Assembly (NCBI GenBank): GCA_013289855.1 | Contig: JABCZD010000011.1 | Location: forward strand, 62,001 to 126,000 | Direction of reading: 5' to 3' | DNA length: 64,000 nucleotides | DNA from: Acidobacteriota bacterium | Lineage (GTDB): Bacteria; Acidobacteriota; Terriglobia; Acidiferrales; UBA7541 | Shown: positions 52,714 to 61,570 of the stretch, in pieces | Layout: every line of letters starts with the position of its first letter | Position numbering within the stretch: position 1 is the stretch's first letter | Translations under genes and position numbers: made by a program | Notes under the pieces: generated by a model | Seen by the model: the letters and a program-made list of their open reading frames with translations, nothing else | Database searches by the model: none | Told to the model about the DNA's origin: nothing

Positions 52714-53175
52714 TTAGTCCGCCGGAGGTGTAGCAGGTGGTGTTGGCGGCGCTTCACCCGCGGAGTGATTCTTCTCGGTGAGCAACCCGAGTTGATCCAC
52801 GCCCGCGGAACGGATTTCGTCCACGGCACCGACGACGTCGCCGTATTTGGCACGAGCATCGCTCTTGACGAATACAGTCTTGTCCAGGCGGTTGGAGATG
52901 CGGTCTTTGATCTGGTTGGTGAGGTCGGCCTTTTCCGTCTTGGTGGTGCCGAGGAAAATATCACCGCTGCGGGTGATGGCGACGATGATGGCGTCGTCTT
53001 TATCCGCAGCCTGCATGTCATGGGTGTTGTTGACGCTGGCCATGTCTACCTGCTTGCCCTTTTGCAACATGGGAGTGACGACCATGAAGATGATCAACAG
53101 GACGAGCATGATGTCCGCCATGGGAATGACGTTCGGCGTGGACATCTGACTGCCGACTTTGGGTTTGTATCCCAT
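52714..53175 (-). CDS. exbD: Biopolymer transport protein ExbD (first copy)
   Basis: A 153-residue ExbD/TolR. Span with aspartate: NVIPMADIMLVLLIIFMVVTPML, then a periplasmic domain ending GDVVGAVDEIRSAGVDQLGLLTE and a proline-rich tail. It starts nine bases after the exbB stop. It should join ExbB in the proton channel that powers TonB. Confidence 0.9.
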   Translation of the reverse strand: MGYKPKVGSQMSTPNVIPMADIMLVLLIIFMVVTPMLQKGKQVDMASVNNTHDMQAADKDDAIIVAITRSGDIFLGTTKTEKADLTNQIKDRISNRLDKTVFVKSDARAKYGDVVGAVDEIRSAGVDQLGLLTEKNHSAGEAPPTPPATPPAD

Positions 53176-53184
53176 AGGGCGCCG

Positions 53185-53913
53185 TTATTTCTTGGCCGCG
53201 CCGCGACGGAGGATGAAGTAGTTGATCAGCTCCATGGAGGAGTTGTCCATCTCGACGTCGAAGGCTTCGACTTTGTTGGTGAAGTAGTTGTAGGCCCACA
53301 CAGCGGGCACGGCGACGAGCAAGCCGAGCGCGGTGGTGACAAGAGCTTCAGCGATACCGCCGGCAACCGCGGAGAGACCGGTAGCGTGGCTGGTTTCAAT
53401 GCCTTTGAAGGCGTTCAAAATACCGACTACCGTGCCGAAGAGTCCGACGAACGGCGCCGTAGAACCGATGGTCGCGAGAGCCGAGAGGCCGCGCTTCATT
53501 TCCGCGTGCACGATGGCGACGGAGCGTTCGAGACCGCGCTTGGCGGCTTCGATGACGTCGGCGTCACTCACCTGTTGCGAGGCAGACTGAAATTCGGAAA
53601 GGCCCGTCGCGACGACCTTGGCAATGTGGCTCTTCTTGTTGCGCTCGGCAATGGCGATAGCTTCGTCGAGTTTGCCTTCTTTGAGCGCGCCAGCAACCTG
53701 CTGCACGAACACGCGAGACTGCTTGCGCGCCGCGCTGTACATCAGGGCGCGGTCAATCATCACGCCGAAGGAATAGATCGAGAGAATGAAGAGAATGACG
53801 ACTACGGTGCGAGGCAGGGCGCTCATCGAGCCCCACATCGTGCGTAGATCCCAGTTCGAACCATTGGCCTGCTGAAACAGCATGGCCGCGTAAACGTACA
53901 CTGTTGCCACCAT
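53185..53913 (-). CDS. exbB: MotA/TolQ/ExbB proton channel protein
   Basis: A 242-residue channel subunit with three spans. The conserved MotA/TolQ/ExbB core is present: STAPFVGLFGTVVGILNAF and IAEALVTTALGLLVAVPAVWAYNYF, with the cytosolic loop SDADVIEAAKRGLERSVAIVHAEMKRGLSALATIG between. Forms the proton channel with ExbD. Confidence 0.93.
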   Translation of the reverse strand: MVATVYVYAAMLFQQANGSNWDLRTMWGSMSALPRTVVVILFILSIYSFGVMIDRALMYSAARKQSRVFVQQVAGALKEGKLDEAIAIAERNKKSHIAKVVATGLSEFQSASQQVSDADVIEAAKRGLERSVAIVHAEMKRGLSALATIGSTAPFVGLFGTVVGILNAFKGIETSHATGLSAVAGGIAEALVTTALGLLVAVPAVWAYNYFTNKVEAFDVEMDNSSMELINYFILRRGAAKK

Positions 53914-54007
53914 TCGTTTGCTCCTTAGAATTTTCTATCAAACTAGCGTTTAAGCCAGAATTTGTTGCCGGGCCGGCGTCCCTTCCCCACGGCTGGAGCA
54001 CCGGACC

Positions 54008-54079
54008 TTGCTGCGAACTTTGTTGCAAACCGCGTTGCGAACTTTAATGCAAATCTTGCTGCGAGCTGCGTTACTAGCC
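54008..54079. repeat. Six degenerate 12-bp tandem units between tonB and exbB
   Basis: The units run 54008-54019, 54020-54031, 54032-54043, 54044-54055, 54056-54067 and 54068-54079 and share a pattern like ttgctgcgaact / gcgttgcgaact / ttaatgcaaatc. The last unit overlaps the tonB stop. The origin is probably slipped-strand duplication. Confidence 0.6.
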
Positions 54080-54802
54080 ACCGAGAGAGAAAACCACGTC
54101 AATGGTGGTGTCGACTTCGACGGGCACACCATTCAAGAGCGTCGGCTGATAGCGCCACTGTCTGACCGCGTCGAGCGCGGCCTGTACCAGCAGCGGATGG
54201 CCAGACTCCAAAGTGAGCGACTGTACTGTGCCATCCTTGCCGATAATGGCGTGCAGGCGGACGGTGCCGGAAATACGGGTCTGGCGCGCCAGCGGAGGAT
54301 AGTTAGGCTTGATCTGATTTATCAGCTTGGCTTGTTGCACGTTGCCGCCCTGACGAATGCGCGATTGCACGACCTTGGGAGGAGGGGGCGCCGCACCGAT
54401 GCCGCCCATCACGCCACCCAAAACGCCGCCGATGCTGCCGCCGGCGACGCCGCCCGGCACGCCGGGACCGCTCATGCCCATGTCGGGCTCGGCGTCTTCC
54501 TTAATAATTTTGATGTCCTTCGGAATAACTTTGGGAGCCACCAGTTTGCCGGCATCCATCAAGTGGACTTGCGGCTTGATGTGCACGACTTGCGCGACGG
54601 GAGGAGGCGGCGGGGGCGGCGGAGGAGGCGGAGCGACGAGCAGCGTGGCCATCATCGTCTTGGGCAGCGCCTCGGTGTAAATCAGCGGGATCAAGATTAG
54701 GATGGAGAGAAATCCCACCTGGAAGATCATCGAGAGGACAACAGTCCAAGGCTTATTGGTCCGGACCGCCTTGGATGTGGACACCACCATATCTTCAAAC
54801 AT
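54074..54802 (-). CDS. TonB family energy transducer
   Basis: A 242-residue protein. N-terminal span (TVVLSMIFQVGFLSILILIPLIY), a periplasmic linker with an uninterrupted run of proline residues (about eleven), a glycine-rich stretch (about residues 130-150) and a C-terminal TonB domain (IKPNYPPLARQTRISGTVRLHAIIGKDGTVQSL, then RQWRYQPTLLNGVPVEV). It spans the periplasm and transmits proton-motive force from ExbB/ExbD to outer-membrane receptors. The start lies three bases after secF, so it is in the Sec transcript. The polyproline run is a likely EF-P client. Confidence 0.9.
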   Translation of the reverse strand: MFEDMVVSTSKAVRTNKPWTVVLSMIFQVGFLSILILIPLIYTEALPKTMMATLLVAPPPPPPPPPPPVAQVVHIKPQVHLMDAGKLVAPKVIPKDIKIIKEDAEPDMGMSGPGVPGGVAGGSIGGVLGGVMGGIGAAPPPPKVVQSRIRQGGNVQQAKLINQIKPNYPPLARQTRISGTVRLHAIIGKDGTVQSLTLESGHPLLVQAALDAVRQWRYQPTLLNGVPVEVDTTIDVVFSLGG

Positions 54803-54805
54803 GTT

Positions 54806-56083
54806 TTATGACCTCCTGCCTGCGGCGGCGAGACGCCCGGGGGCGCCCTCACTTCCGCGGGCTTTGCTACCGGCTGCGGGTCCGGCGCCAACTGCCGAGC
54901 CGTGACCGCGCCAGTTAACCCAGGCGACCACGAGCGGAGCAGCGATACCAAAACTGGAATACGTTCCTACCACAATTCCCACCACTAGAGCAAAGGAGAA
55001 AGCACGTAGTACCTGCCCGCCCATAAGAAATAGTACGAGCACGGTGAGAAAAGTCAGGCCGCTGGTCAGAATGGTTCGCGAAAGCGTCTGGTTGATGGAC
55101 TTGTTGACGACGTCCGCGAACGATTCTTTGCGCAATAAACGGTTATTCTCGCGAATGCGATCGAAAATCACGATGGTGTCGTTCATGGAATAACCGACCA
55201 GCGTGAGCAAAGCCGCGATGACCGTGAGCGAAATTTCAAAATGCAGCAACGAGAAAAAGCCCAGAGTGATCAGCACGTCGTGAAAAACGGCCAGAACGGC
55301 AGCGGCACCATAGACCCACTCGAAGCGGAAAGCAATATATACCAGCATGCCTGCCAAAGCATAGAGGGTAACGTAGACGGCCTGGAGGCGCAGCTCAGCG
55401 CCCACTTTGGGACCAACGATTTCGACGTTGCGAATGGTGAAGGGTCCGAGTGCGTAAGAATCTTTCAGCGAGGAAAGAACGGGCGCGGTGACGCCATTGA
55501 CCTTGGCGAGGTCGTCAAAATTCGTAAGCACGCCGTTGGCTTCTTTGTCGCGATACTGCAGGATGCTTTTCGCGAGTTGCTGATAGCGATCGCCAGCGTT
55601 GATCGTGAGCACCAACGGATCGCGCTGCGTGAGAATGTCGTTGAGCGAAGCGGGCGTGGCGGCGTTGAAGTCCGGGTGATTGGCATTGCCCTGGCCGTAG
55701 ATGACGTTGAGAGCGGTGAGCACCTGGGCTTTGCTGGTGTCGAGAGCCTGATCGGCTTGGCCTTTTTGCTCGAGGCTGATGACTACTTCGTTGGCCTGAG
55801 CGCCGGGGATGGCATTGTCGCTGATGGCTTGAATTTCGCTGCCGCCGAGGCCTTGCGCGGAGAGCGCGCTGCGCAGCTGATCGACGTTGGGAGCCTTAGC
55901 GAAGCGCACGTCAACGTTGGTGCCGCCCTTGAAATCGATGCTGTAAGGAAGACCGCCGCCCGTCGGGCCACCCTTGAGGAATACGGATGTCCATCCGATG
56001 ATGAGAAGGAGCAGGCTCAACCCGAAGAAGAACTTGGCCTTGCCCATCCAATCGATATTTGGCTGTTTGAATAGCTCAATCAT
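54806..56083 (-). CDS. secF: Protein translocase subunit SecF
   Basis: A 425-residue SecF: one N-terminal span (KFFFGLSLLLLIIGWTSVFL), a periplasmic domain with the SIDFKGGTNVDVRF motif, then five spans including VGYSMNDTIVIFDRIRENNRL, the family signature. The periplasmic domain is longer than in E. coli SecF (about 323 residues), with an extra segment around residues 115-205 (LNVIYGQGNANHP to AKVNGVTAPVLS). It works with SecD to pull exported proteins out of SecYEG. Confidence 0.94.
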   Translation of the reverse strand: MIELFKQPNIDWMGKAKFFFGLSLLLLIIGWTSVFLKGGPTGGGLPYSIDFKGGTNVDVRFAKAPNVDQLRSALSAQGLGGSEIQAISDNAIPGAQANEVVISLEQKGQADQALDTSKAQVLTALNVIYGQGNANHPDFNAATPASLNDILTQRDPLVLTINAGDRYQQLAKSILQYRDKEANGVLTNFDDLAKVNGVTAPVLSSLKDSYALGPFTIRNVEIVGPKVGAELRLQAVYVTLYALAGMLVYIAFRFEWVYGAAAVLAVFHDVLITLGFFSLLHFEISLTVIAALLTLVGYSMNDTIVIFDRIRENNRLLRKESFADVVNKSINQTLSRTILTSGLTFLTVLVLFLMGGQVLRAFSFALVVGIVVGTYSSFGIAAPLVVAWVNWRGHGSAVGAGPAAGSKARGSEGAPGRLAAAGRRS

Positions 56084-56247
56084 GCCGCTTGTGCTTCCCT
56101 TCCTTAGACTCCAAGGGGTTCGGCTTTGTTCCCGGCGCGGTCTTCTCTATGGAAAGAATAGAGTGTTGGCACCTTATAACCTAGAGAACGCTCGTTTTGC
56201 ATCGAGTGAACCGTGTATCCCAGTGGTCCTAGTACGCGTTTGAGGTC

Positions 56248-57882
56248 TTAAATGCTCAATTCCCCCTGCCGATCCATCTTGGAGAGGTGATACTGAAAAA
56301 TCGTTTTGGAAACGTAGATCGCGGTGAAGACGTTGGCGATCAAACCGATGGTCAGGGTGATGGCGAACCCGCGGATCGGCCCCGTGCCGAACAGGAACAG
56401 GAAAAACGCGGAAACGACCGTGGTTACGTGGGTGTCGATGATGGTCAGGAAGGCTTTGTCGAAGCCGGCCTGGACGGCGGAGGGGGCAGACTTTCCGTTG
56501 CGCAACTCTTCGCGAATGCGCTCGAAGACGAGCACGTTGGAATCGACGCCCATGCCGATGGTGAGGATGACGCCGGCGATACCGGGCAGGGTGAGGACCG
56601 CGCCGAACATGGCCAGGAAAAAGAGCAAAATGAGGAGGTTCAGGATCAGGGCGAGGACCGCGTTCGCGCCGGAGTAGCGGTAGTACACCAGCATGAAGAT
56701 CATGACGACCAGCAAGCTGAGTACGGAGGCCTGGACGCCGTGACGAATGGAATCGGCGCCGAGGGAGGGGCCTACAGTGCGCTCTTCGAGAAATTTGATG
56801 GAGGCGGGCAGGGCGCCGGCGCGTAAAACCAATGCGAGATCGTGCGCGGTTTGCTGGCTGAAGTTTCCGGTAATTTCGCCGCTGTCCTCGATTTTCCCTT
56901 TGATGACCGGGGCGGAATAGACGCGCTTATCGAGTACGATGGCCATCTGGCGATTGATATTTTGCTCCGTGAACGGCCCGAAGCGGCGCGCGGCGTCGGC
57001 AGAGAGTGAGAAATTCACTTGATACAAGCTGGGGTTGCCGGTGTTGCGATTTTCCTGGGCGGTGCGCAGATCGCGGCCGGTGATGATGGGAGCGCGACTG
57101 AGCAGGTACCAGCTTTCTCCGACGTCCGGCGTCCCGGAAACGCTACGACTCGGAGCATCGCCGGGGACCAGTTCTGTTCCAGCGGGAAGCACGCCGCCGT
57201 GCTTTTGCAGCGCATCAAGCTGCGAGGTGTAAGTAACGGGGTCCTCGACGAGTTTCAGCTCAAGTTGACCGCCTTCTTGAATTACGTGTATGGCGCGGGT
57301 GGGATCGCCTTCGCCGGGCAACTGTACAAGGATTTCATTGTCTTTGCGGCCGTGCAGCTGAATGGTGGGTTCCGTCAAACCCAGGGCGTTGATGCGGCGC
57401 TCGATGGTCTCGAGCGACAAATTCATGGTGGTTTCCTGGATTTGCGCGATGGCGCCGGTGCGTAGTGTCAGCGTATAGCTGTCGGGATCGCCGGCGGCGG
57501 ATCCGAGATCCCAAACGTTGCCGTACTGCGCGGTGATGAGGTCGCGGAAGGCGTTGAGCTGCGCGGGATCGATCTTGCGCACCAGGATATGCGTATCGTC
57601 GGCGCGGCGGACTTCGTCATAGGTAATATTCTTGGCGCGCAGTGCCGCGGTGAGGCGATCGACGGTTTGATCCGTTTCTTGCGCGACGGCTTCCTGCACT
57701 TGCACTTGGAGGATGAGGTGCGTGCCTCCCTGCAAGTCCAGCCCGAGCTTGATTTGGTGCGCGAAATTATCTTTTACTTGCGCGACGGAGGTTGGGAAGG
57801 TCGGATAGCCCACCAGGAAATAAATGCAGAACAGAATTACCGCCAGAATGAAAAGCGCTTTCCACTTCAGGTTAGGAGTCAT
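56248..57882 (-). CDS. secD: Protein translocase subunit SecD
   Basis: A 544-residue SecD: N-terminal span (ALFILAVILFCIYFLVG), the P1 periplasmic domain beginning KLGLDLQGGTHLILQV, and five more spans with GIAGVILTIGMGVDSNVLVFERIREEL. It uses proton-motive force to finish translocation. The order yajC-secD-secF is classical; about 165 bases separate it from secF. Confidence 0.95.
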   Translation of the reverse strand: MTPNLKWKALFILAVILFCIYFLVGYPTFPTSVAQVKDNFAHQIKLGLDLQGGTHLILQVQVQEAVAQETDQTVDRLTAALRAKNITYDEVRRADDTHILVRKIDPAQLNAFRDLITAQYGNVWDLGSAAGDPDSYTLTLRTGAIAQIQETTMNLSLETIERRINALGLTEPTIQLHGRKDNEILVQLPGEGDPTRAIHVIQEGGQLELKLVEDPVTYTSQLDALQKHGGVLPAGTELVPGDAPSRSVSGTPDVGESWYLLSRAPIITGRDLRTAQENRNTGNPSLYQVNFSLSADAARRFGPFTEQNINRQMAIVLDKRVYSAPVIKGKIEDSGEITGNFSQQTAHDLALVLRAGALPASIKFLEERTVGPSLGADSIRHGVQASVLSLLVVMIFMLVYYRYSGANAVLALILNLLILLFFLAMFGAVLTLPGIAGVILTIGMGVDSNVLVFERIREELRNGKSAPSAVQAGFDKAFLTIIDTHVTTVVSAFFLFLFGTGPIRGFAITLTIGLIANVFTAIYVSKTIFQYHLSKMDRQGELSI

Positions 57883-57915
57883 GGTCAGAAAGTTTTGCCT
57901 GGCCGCGAGGTGGGC

Positions 57916-58245
57916 TTATTTTGCATCTTCCGATGCCTCCACCTGGGCTATTGCTGCGCGCGAGATGCGGATTTTTACCGGCGGCTCGGCGGAAATTTTC
58001 AGGATCAAAGAGTCTCCGTCGATGCCGCTGACGGTGCCGTAAATGCCGCCGTTGGTGATGACTTTGTCGCCGGTCTTGAGCGCTCCCAGCATTTCCTGCA
58101 TTTTTTTGCGCTGGCGTTGCTGCGGCATGATGACCATCAGATACATGATGCCGAACATGAGGCCCAGCGGAATAAGAAACCCGCCGAAACCACCCGCACC
58201 GCCGCCAATCTGAAACAACATCGCCGACAAATTCGCCAAAATCAT
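57916..58245 (-). CDS. yajC: Preprotein translocase accessory subunit YajC
   Basis: A 109-residue protein with one span (GFLIPLGLMFGIMYLMVIMPQQRQRKKMQ) and the C-terminal motif GDKVITNGGIYGTVSGIDGDSLILKIS. It associates with SecDF. The gene begins 33 bases before secD in the same direction. Confidence 0.94.
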   Translation of the reverse strand: MILANLSAMLFQIGGGAGGFGGFLIPLGLMFGIMYLMVIMPQQRQRKKMQEMLGALKTGDKVITNGGIYGTVSGIDGDSLILKISAEPPVKIRISRAAIAQVEASEDAK

Positions 58246-58427
58246 GAGTGCTTTTTAGACCAACCCTTCTTTATAACGGCTATCCGCGCCCCGAACAAAA
58301 GCCCGCAGGCGACAGAATCTGCCAGTGGCGAGATTTCCTCGCTGCCAAATTCCGATCGTGTTCTCTGCCCTTGGTGCCCCGCGGAGGTGCCCAACGGAAG
58401 CGCGAATCGCGCCCTTTTTTCGTTGCG

Positions 58428-59567
58428 CTACGCCGGTCCAGCAGTATAACGCGCGCGCATCGCAGATGAGAAATTCGCTAGGTTCCCAAACTCAATAGCC
58501 TCGTGGATTTGTCGCATGATGTCAAGGTAAAAGTGGATGTTGTGGTGGGTGGCGAGGATGGCGGCGGTGAGTTCTCCGGCGGCGAACAGGTGCCGAAGAT
58601 ACGCGCGCGTGTAACGTTTGCAAACCGAGCAGCTGCAATTTGCATCGATAGGGCTTTGATCTTGGGCGTAGCGCGCGTTCTTGATGAGCACGCGGCCTTC
58701 GCTGGTGTACAGGCAGGCGTGGCGGGCGGCGCGCGTGGGCAGCACGCAATCCATCATGTCGATGCCGAGCGCGACGTAATCAGCGAGCTGCTCCGGGCGG
58801 CCCACGCCCATTAAATAACGCGGGCGATCTTTCGGCAAAAGCGCGGTGACTTCCGCGGCCATTTCGCAGGTGAGGTCGTATGGCTCGCCGACCGCGAGTC
58901 CGCCGACGGCGTAGCCGGGAAAGTCGATGTCAAGAAGTTGGCGGGCGCTTTCGCGGCGCAGATCGGCGAAGGTGGCGCCTTGCACGATGCCGAATTGCCA
59001 TTGCTCATTCTCGGGCGCGACTTTTTGCGCGCTATTTTCGAGAAAATATTTGCGGGCACGTTGGGCCCAGGCGGTAGTGCGTTTTAGGGCGGATTCGGCT
59101 TTGTCGCGCGGCGCGGGCGTTTCGATGCACTCGTCGAGCACCATGGCGATATCCGAGCCGAGGGCCAGCTGAATTTCCGCGGCTTTTTCCGGCGTTAGAA
59201 AGTATTCGGAGCCATCGAGGTGCGAACGAAAGCGCACGCCGTCGTCATTGATTTTGCGCAAATCGGAAAGACTGAAGACCTGGTAGCCGCCGGAGTCGGT
59301 GAGGATGGCGCGGTTCCAGGACATAAATTTGTGCAGCCCGCCGAGTTTGCGGACGAGTTCGTGGCCGGGGCGAAGAAATAGATGGTAGGTGTTGGCAAGA
59401 ATAATGCCTGCGCCAAGCTCTTCGAGGTCTTCCTGGCGCAGAGATTTCACCGTGGCTTGCGTGCCCACTGGCATGAATACTGGTGTTTCGATGGTGCCGT
59501 GCGGCGTGGTCAGGCGCCCGCGACGCGCTCCGGTGGCGTTGGTATGAAAGACATCGAACGAAAACAC
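58428..59567 (-). CDS. tgt: tRNA-guanine transglycosylase
   Basis: A 379-residue Tgt. Motifs: FMPVGTQATVKSL, TDSGGYQVFSL (catalytic Asp), GSDIAMVLDECI, GYAVGGLAVGEP, RYLMGVGRPEQL, DMMDCVLPTRAARHA, and the zinc site CSCSVCKRYTRAYLRHL. It exchanges guanine 34 of GUN tRNAs for preQ1; QueA (35665-36783) does the next step. tgt heads the yajC-secD-secF run, as in many bacteria. Confidence 0.95.
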   Translation of the reverse strand: MFSFDVFHTNATGARRGRLTTPHGTIETPVFMPVGTQATVKSLRQEDLEELGAGIILANTYHLFLRPGHELVRKLGGLHKFMSWNRAILTDSGGYQVFSLSDLRKINDDGVRFRSHLDGSEYFLTPEKAAEIQLALGSDIAMVLDECIETPAPRDKAESALKRTTAWAQRARKYFLENSAQKVAPENEQWQFGIVQGATFADLRRESARQLLDIDFPGYAVGGLAVGEPYDLTCEMAAEVTALLPKDRPRYLMGVGRPEQLADYVALGIDMMDCVLPTRAARHACLYTSEGRVLIKNARYAQDQSPIDANCSCSVCKRYTRAYLRHLFAAGELTAAILATHHNIHFYLDIMRQIHEAIEFGNLANFSSAMRARYTAGPA

Positions 59568-59593
59568 GATGCCATCAGCGTATCACGGCGGGT

Positions 59594-60346
59594 TCAGGAG
59601 AAAATCCAGACACCAGTCACCTTCACGAGTACGTAGACCGCCCATACTCCGAGCGCGATCGCGAAAGACTTGCCAAACTTCAGTTTGCGAGGGTTCACGG
59701 CAGCGAAACCAACCGCGATCAAAATCAGCATCCAGAAAGAGAATATGTCGATCGATTTGCCCAGAGACAGCAGCCACTTTGCGGCGTCCTCGGGGACCAA
59801 CACTCCGAGGTTGGTAGCCACCGGATTATCGAGATCGAAAGTTCCAACCGGTTTTATGAACAACACCAGCAAGAAAATCGCGGTACTGAGGATAGAGGTC
59901 ATAAAGACGTGGGAAATAATTCCCATCGCCTGCGAGAAGCTTGCGCCAGCTCCTGCAAATAGGTTGTAAGCGCCCAGCATCACTGCGGCGACTACCAGAA
60001 CAGCCAGCACAGCGACCGGTATACCAAAAATATAGGCAAATATCGGCGCCATTTTTGCGCCGCCTTCGATGCGTTGCTCCTTCTGCTCGGGAGACAGATT
60101 CGCGGCCTGCGGGCTTTTTTCGATTTGCTGCGAAACATAGCCGCGCCAATCCATGCGTTGATTTAGCGCGACGCAGGCGATGGTGCTCAATAGCAAGAGC
60201 AAGATTACTGGAACGATCCAGGTCGGGGTGGCTGCGATGTCTTTGAAGGTTCCTTTGGGATCGAAAAATACTCCCACGATTCTAGAGAAGGTTCCGAGTT
60301 GCGGTTGCGGCGCGGCGTTCGCCAGCGCTGCGGAAGATGTGCCCAT
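59594..60346 (-). CDS. Yip1-domain membrane protein
   Basis: A 250-residue protein from ATG 60346, preceded by GGAGG. Five spans are visible (WIVPVILLLLLSTIACVAL; IFGIPVAVLAVLVVAAVMLGAYN; IISHVFMTSILSTAIFLLVLF; IDIFSFWMLILIAVGFAAV; FAIALGVWAVYVLVKVTGVWIF). The PKGTFKDIAATPTWIVP entry segment is typical of the bacterial Yip1/YIF1-type family. Function unknown. Confidence 0.78.
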   Translation of the reverse strand: MGTSSAALANAAPQPQLGTFSRIVGVFFDPKGTFKDIAATPTWIVPVILLLLLSTIACVALNQRMDWRGYVSQQIEKSPQAANLSPEQKEQRIEGGAKMAPIFAYIFGIPVAVLAVLVVAAVMLGAYNLFAGAGASFSQAMGIISHVFMTSILSTAIFLLVLFIKPVGTFDLDNPVATNLGVLVPEDAAKWLLSLGKSIDIFSFWMLILIAVGFAAVNPRKLKFGKSFAIALGVWAVYVLVKVTGVWIFS

Positions 60347-60511
60347 GGTAGTCCTCCACTCGATTTTTGGCGGCAGTGTGACGAACGCCGCGCACAACGG
60401 CCCTGCGGGGTAAATATCAGCGCCTGTGCTACTGAGCCCTCGCCGGTGATTACGCACCGGATGGGATAAATATATCTAGGTTGGATGGATATTTCTGCGG
60501 AATTATCGAGC

Positions 60512-61330
60512 CTAGGCACTTGCGGCGGGGAGTTCCGGCACCGCAGCTAGAAGCTCTTTGGTGTAAACATGTTGCGGGTGGCTTAGGACTTGCTCAGCTT
60601 CGCCGAGTTCGACGAATTTTCCCGCGCGCATGACAGCGATGCGCGTGGCCACCTGCGCGACCACCGGAAGGCTGTGCGAGATCAACAGATACGTCAGGCC
60701 AAATTCTTGCTGCAATTCTTGCAGCAGCACCAGCATCTGGGCGCCGACAGAAACATCCAGCGCAGAGACCGGCTCATCGGCTACTACTAATTTGGGGCGC
60801 AAAATTAGCGCGCGGGCGATGCCGATGCGCTGGCGCTGGCCGCCGGAAAATTCGTGCGGGTAACGCGCTGCGGATTCTTCGTTGAGGCCGACGCGACGCA
60901 ACATAGCCGAGGTGCGCTCGCGGCGTTCGATGCTGGAGAGTTTTGGCTCGTGAATGGCCAGTGGCTCGGCGACGATTTCGCTCACGCGCATGCGCGGATT
61001 CAGCGAGGCGTAGGGGTCTTGAAAGACCATTTGCAGTTGGCGGCGTTCCGCGCGCATTTCGGCGCTGCTCAAGGCGGTGAGTTCGCGGCCCTGGAAAATA
61101 ATCTTGCCACCGTCTGGTTCGACGAGACGCAGCAACATGCGCGCTAACGTGGTTTTGCCGCAGCCGCTTTCGCCTACGATTGCGAAGGTTTCGCCTGCGG
61201 TGATCTGAAAACTGACGTCATCGACCGCCTTAAATTGATCGCGTTCGCTGCTTTGCGCAAAGGCGCCGCCTCCGCGATGATAATTTTTCCGCAGATTGGA
61301 CGCTTGCAAGAGGATTTCGTGGTTCGTCAT
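60512..61330 (-). CDS. Oligopeptide-type ABC transporter ATP-binding protein (OppF/DppF-like)
   Basis: A 272-residue ATPase: Walker A GESGCGKTTLARML, Q-loop FQDPYASLNPRMRV, signature FSGGQRQRIGIARAL, Walker B LVVADEPVSALD and the switch His in LISHSLPVV. It lacks a C-terminal oligo_HPY domain of full length. With the next gene it forms the two-ATPase set of a peptide importer; permeases and binding protein are not in the window. Confidence 0.9.
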   Translation of the reverse strand: MTNHEILLQASNLRKNYHRGGGAFAQSSERDQFKAVDDVSFQITAGETFAIVGESGCGKTTLARMLLRLVEPDGGKIIFQGRELTALSSAEMRAERRQLQMVFQDPYASLNPRMRVSEIVAEPLAIHEPKLSSIERRERTSAMLRRVGLNEESAARYPHEFSGGQRQRIGIARALILRPKLVVADEPVSALDVSVGAQMLVLLQELQQEFGLTYLLISHSLPVVAQVATRIAVMRAGKFVELGEAEQVLSHPQHVYTKELLAAVPELPAASA

Positions 61331-61353
61331 GCGCCTCGCAAATATCGGTGTTC

Positions 61354-61555
61354 GTCACGCTACGAAAGGCGACCGCCTCAGAAGGCGGCCGCTACGAAAT
61401 CAACCCCATAAAATCGACCCCATAAAATCAACGCCACAAAAGCGGGGCCTCAAAGTCACGCTACGAAAGGCGACCGCCTCAGAAGGCGGCCGCTACAAAA
61501 TCAACCCCATAAAATCGACCCCATAAAATCAACGCCACAAAAGCGGCGCTGCAAA
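61354..61555. repeat. Two tandem copies of a 101-bp unit with nested 14-bp repeats
   Basis: Copy 1 is 61354-61454, copy 2 is 61455-61555, nearly identical. Each contains a hairpin (CCGCCT...AGGCGG) followed by three 14-base units of the form ATCaACCCCATAAA, ATCgACCCCATAAA, ATCaACgCCAcAAA. The repeat fills the gap between the two ABC ATPase genes. Confidence 0.9.
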
Positions 61556-61570
61556 GCGCCGCGAACGGTT

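Noticed and set aside
56287..57465. Plus-strand frames rich in Asp, Glu and Gly opposite secD
   Set aside because: Antisense to a fully recognisable secD and without domain content.
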